Shown here one piece after another: positions 5,385 through 7,340 of a stretch of 7,340 bases of DNA. Each line of letters starts with the position of its first letter. Position 1 is the stretch's first letter. A program made the translations under genes and the position numbers. Origin of the DNA: an uncultured Clostridia bacterium (GTDB taxonomy: Bacteria; Bacillota; Clostridia; Lachnospirales; Lachnospiraceae); NCBI GenBank assembly GCA_946405675.1, contig CAMJIC010000125.1, positions 1-7,340 of the forward strand. The letters are read 5' to 3'. The notes below the pieces were generated by a model. That model was given only the letters and a program-made list of their open reading frames with translations, made no database searches and was not told the origin of the DNA.

Positions 5385-5421
5385 GCTGCAGGCATAAGTG
5401 CATAAGCCTTATGCCTGCAGC
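5385..5421 (-). terminator. Intrinsic terminator of the Na/Pi cotransporter gene
   Basis: GCTGCAGGCATAAG (5385-5398) pairs perfectly with CTTATGCCTGCAGC (5408-5421) around a 9-base loop. On the minus strand the hairpin is followed at once by TTTTTCG. It starts 16 bases after the stop codon at 5437. Element B3 follows directly, so two terminator-like hairpins lie in series. Confidence 0.9.
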
Positions 5422-5436
5422 CTCATGAAAACCGGC

Positions 5437-7230
5437 TCACGCCAGCCGGTCCACCCGTCTTGTCGTGTCCACCGGATCGTAATACTGCATCTTATAATAA
5501 GCAAAGAGTGCCTTGTACTCTTCCTCCGCGCCGGGCTTGAGATGCGCTTCCGCGGAATGCTTGTCTGTAAAATAATAGCCCGAAATCCGCTGCATCACAT
5601 AGATGCTGATGCTCGAGCAGTGATCCGAGATCCGCTCGAGGGAATTGATGATCTCGAGGAAGGATATTCCGGCCGGGACTCCGCAGGTACCATCCTGCAG
5701 CCGGTCGATATGATGGTTCTTCAGAAGCTCCTTCAATCCGTCAATGACCTCTTCGAGCGGCTGGACGCGGGCGGCGTCCGCCTCAGAGGTATTGGTAAAT
5801 GCGCTTACCGCCATATCCAGGATCTTCCGCGTCGCGTTCGCGATGCTCTCCAGCTCCCTGCGTCCCACATTCGTAAAGCTGATATTGGATTCCGAGTCAA
5901 AGGCGCCGACGTTCGCGATCTTGATGCACATATCCCCGATACGCTCAAAGTCTCCCACGCAATGAAGCAGCTCATTGGAACGGCGGTTCTCCTGCTTGCT
6001 GATGGACTGGGCATTGATCTTCACCAGGTATGCGCCAAGCTGAGTTTCCGCCTTATCAAGGAAACGCTCATTCGCCTGCATCTCCTCGTATACCTTTTCA
6101 TCCCAGTCAAGGGCAAGCCGAAGCGCCGTGTCAAGGTTCTCCTTGGCCGCGACTCCCATCTCATCCACAACCTTCTTGCACTGGTCCAGGGCAAGCGCCG
6201 GCGTATTGATAAAAAGGGGATCCAGAAGGCTGAGTGTGCTGGACTTGTCGTTCTCCTCCTCCACCCGGATAATCGCCTCTGACATGCGGGCAAGGAGCTT
6301 GGTGAAGGGCATCAGCATCAGGCTCATCACCACATTGAACAGCGAGTGGAAGTTCGCGACAGAATCCCTTGTCACGGTATTTTCCCAGAAGCTGAATCCG
6401 ACAAGCGCCTGGAAGGAATAGATCACAATAAAGAAGACCGCACCGTTGATCAGGTTCATCATCAGATCAACCAGGACAAGCCGTTTCGCGTTCTTATCTG
6501 TCCCGATCGAAGCGATCATGACCGGAACCGTCTTACCGATGTTCATGCCGATCACAATCGGAGCCGCCATGCTGAAGGTAATGACGCCGGTGGACGAAAG
6601 CGCCTGAAGCAGGCCGACCGATGCCGAGCTTGACTGGAGGATCGTCGTAACGGCAATCCCGACCAGGATAGCCAGGAGCGGGTTGCGGAACATCGTGAAT
6701 ACACGGATAAACGCCTCTGACTCCTTCAGAGGGGCAAGTGCCGTCTCCATCGTTGACATCCCCATGAACAGAATGCCGAAGCCGATGAAGATGCTCGTGA
6801 TCCCCTTGTGCTTCTTCTTCTTGACCACAAGCAGGGCAAATGCGCCCACCATCACGATCGCCGGGGCAATGGTGGATGGCTTCAGAAGATCCGCAAAGGA
6901 AGCCGCGCCGCCGTCTCCTGCCAGACGCAGCAACTGTGCGGTCATCGTGGTACCGATATTGGCACCCATCATGACGGGGATCGCCTGGATCAGCTTCATG
7001 ATCCCGGCATTGACAAAACCGACCAGCATGATCGTTGTCGCACCCGAGCTCTGGATCACGGCAGTGACAACCGTCCCAAGCGCGAAGGCCTTCAGCCTGT
7101 TGTTCGTCAGCCTCTCAAGTGTCTGCTCCAGCCTGCCTCCCGCAATCTGCTGAAGCGATGAAGACAGAAGGCTCATCCCGTAAAGGAACAGGCCAATCCC
7201 GCCCATCAGTGTCAGTACCATTGACAACAT
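5437..7230 (-). CDS. Na+/phosphate cotransporter family protein with C-terminal PhoU-like domain
   Basis: The 597-residue membrane protein belongs to the NptA-type Na/Pi cotransporters, which import phosphate with sodium. Two inverted Na/Pi repeats are visible: the first has QSSGATT (60-66) followed by GANIGTT, the second has QSSSAS (199-204) followed by GMNIGKT. Hydrophobic segments run to about residue 320. The soluble tail (about 335-560) has two PhoU-type metal motifs, GDFERIGDM (426-434) and NSLERISDH (529-537). The start is taken as the ATG at 7230 (MLSMVLTLMG), with GGAGGGAG upstream. An ATG at 7269 adds 13 polar residues and has its SD-like sequence too close. No pst genes are nearby. 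It has its own terminator and no clear functional tie to the Fe-S genes. The transported ion is inferred from the family. Confidence 0.93.
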   Translation of the reverse strand: MLSMVLTLMGGIGLFLYGMSLLSSSLQQIAGGRLEQTLERLTNNRLKAFALGTVVTAVIQSSGATTIMLVGFVNAGIMKLIQAIPVMMGANIGTTMTAQLLRLAGDGGAASFADLLKPSTIAPAIVMVGAFALLVVKKKKHKGITSIFIGFGILFMGMSTMETALAPLKESEAFIRVFTMFRNPLLAILVGIAVTTILQSSSASVGLLQALSSTGVITFSMAAPIVIGMNIGKTVPVMIASIGTDKNAKRLVLVDLMMNLINGAVFFIVIYSFQALVGFSFWENTVTRDSVANFHSLFNVVMSLMLMPFTKLLARMSEAIIRVEEENDKSSTLSLLDPLFINTPALALDQCKKVVDEMGVAAKENLDTALRLALDWDEKVYEEMQANERFLDKAETQLGAYLVKINAQSISKQENRRSNELLHCVGDFERIGDMCIKIANVGAFDSESNISFTNVGRRELESIANATRKILDMAVSAFTNTSEADAARVQPLEEVIDGLKELLKNHHIDRLQDGTCGVPAGISFLEIINSLERISDHCSSISIYVMQRISGYYFTDKHSAEAHLKPGAEEEYKALFAYYKMQYYDPVDTTRRVDRLA

Positions 7231-7245
7231 GCTTTCATTCTCCCT

Positions 7246-7262
7246 CCAGGGTAAAGACCTGG
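7246..7262 (-). promoter_or_regulatory. Small hairpin abutting the Na/Pi ribosome binding site
   Basis: CCAGG (7246-7250) and CCTGG (7258-7262) can pair around 7 bases. On the minus strand the second arm runs into the GGAGGGAG SD, so pairing could limit ribosome access. Five base pairs is weak evidence and this may be chance. Confidence 0.25.
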
Positions 7263-7278
7263 CACGCATTCACCTATA

Positions 7279-7309
7279 GGTTCGTCTCCGCATCAGGCGG
7301 AGACGAACC
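7279..7309. repeat. Perfect inverted repeat in the Na/Pi leader
   Basis: GGTTCGTCTCCGC (7279-7291) and GCGGAGACGAACC (7297-7309) form a 13-bp stem with a 5-base loop, 49 bases upstream of the Na/Pi start. No T-run follows on either strand. A second small hairpin, GCTCC/GGAGC, lies at 7322-7334. No clear promoter is visible between here and the window edge, so the promoter or an upstream gene may lie outside. It does not share the ends of element types A or B. Confidence 0.6.
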
Positions 7310-7340
7310 GGACACCGCCCAGCTCCGAAGGAGCGTGCCC

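Noticed and set aside
5398..6282. Long plus-strand open frame (294 codons) opposite the Na/Pi gene
   Set aside because: It is antisense to a clear family protein, shows no recognisable domain and overlaps the terminator. It is explained by the codon bias of the real gene.
7231..7269. Longer Na/Pi start at the ATG at 7269
   Set aside because: Its only SD-like sequence is one base from the ATG, and the added residues are polar ahead of the first membrane segment. The ATG at 7230 has a proper SD.

Overview
The window holds six genes, all on the minus strand, so transcription runs from high to low coordinates. The DNA is fairly GC-rich. Shine-Dalgarno (SD) sequences are strong (AGGAGG-like). The gene set is a short NifS, a Clostridium-type IscU-like NifU, an Rrf2 regulator, CysK, a KamA-family radical SAM enzyme and a Na/Pi symporter with a PhoU tail. 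Together this suggests an anaerobic Firmicute of the Clostridia, perhaps Lachnospiraceae. That placement is inferred from gene content, not from a search.

Layout in transcription order. (1) 7230-5437 encodes a Na+/phosphate cotransporter-family protein with a C-terminal PhoU-like domain. Its leader is rich in inverted repeats, and an intrinsic terminator (5421-5385) follows. (2) A 25-bp palindromic operator/promoter (5264-5240) precedes nifS (cysteine desulfurase, 5192-4002) and nifU (scaffold, 3913-3482). (3) An IscR-like Rrf2 regulator (3162-2749) follows, with a weak promoter candidate of its own. (4) cysK (2503-1571) follows and ends at a strong terminator (1418-1371). (5) A KamA-family radical SAM/PLP enzyme (1109-18) closes the window.

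The middle four genes form a sulfur and iron-sulfur module. CysK makes cysteine, NifS takes sulfur from cysteine, NifU builds the cluster, and the regulator carries a cysteine cluster that could sense Fe-S status. The palindrome before nifS is the obvious candidate target for that regulator.

The most unusual content is between the genes. Each of the five intergenic gaps from the phosphate transporter to kamA carries a short palindromic element of 54-133 bp. There are two related-looking types. Type A (2541-2673, 3946-3999) has ends like GTAACTGTTCAGAAC. Type B (1251-1307, 3408-3472, 5310-5378) has ends like G(W)(W)ACAAGTCAC and a shared GCCGGCCTGTGGG core. Four of the five are flanked by 8-9 bp direct repeats (perfect, or 7 of 8) that look like target-site duplications. 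The 8-bp duplication and the GTAA start resemble IS66-family ends, so these may be non-autonomous miniature elements that were moved in trans. One sits against the nifS stop codon. Another sits in the T-tract of a terminator. No transposase, CRISPR array, tRNA or rRNA is visible.
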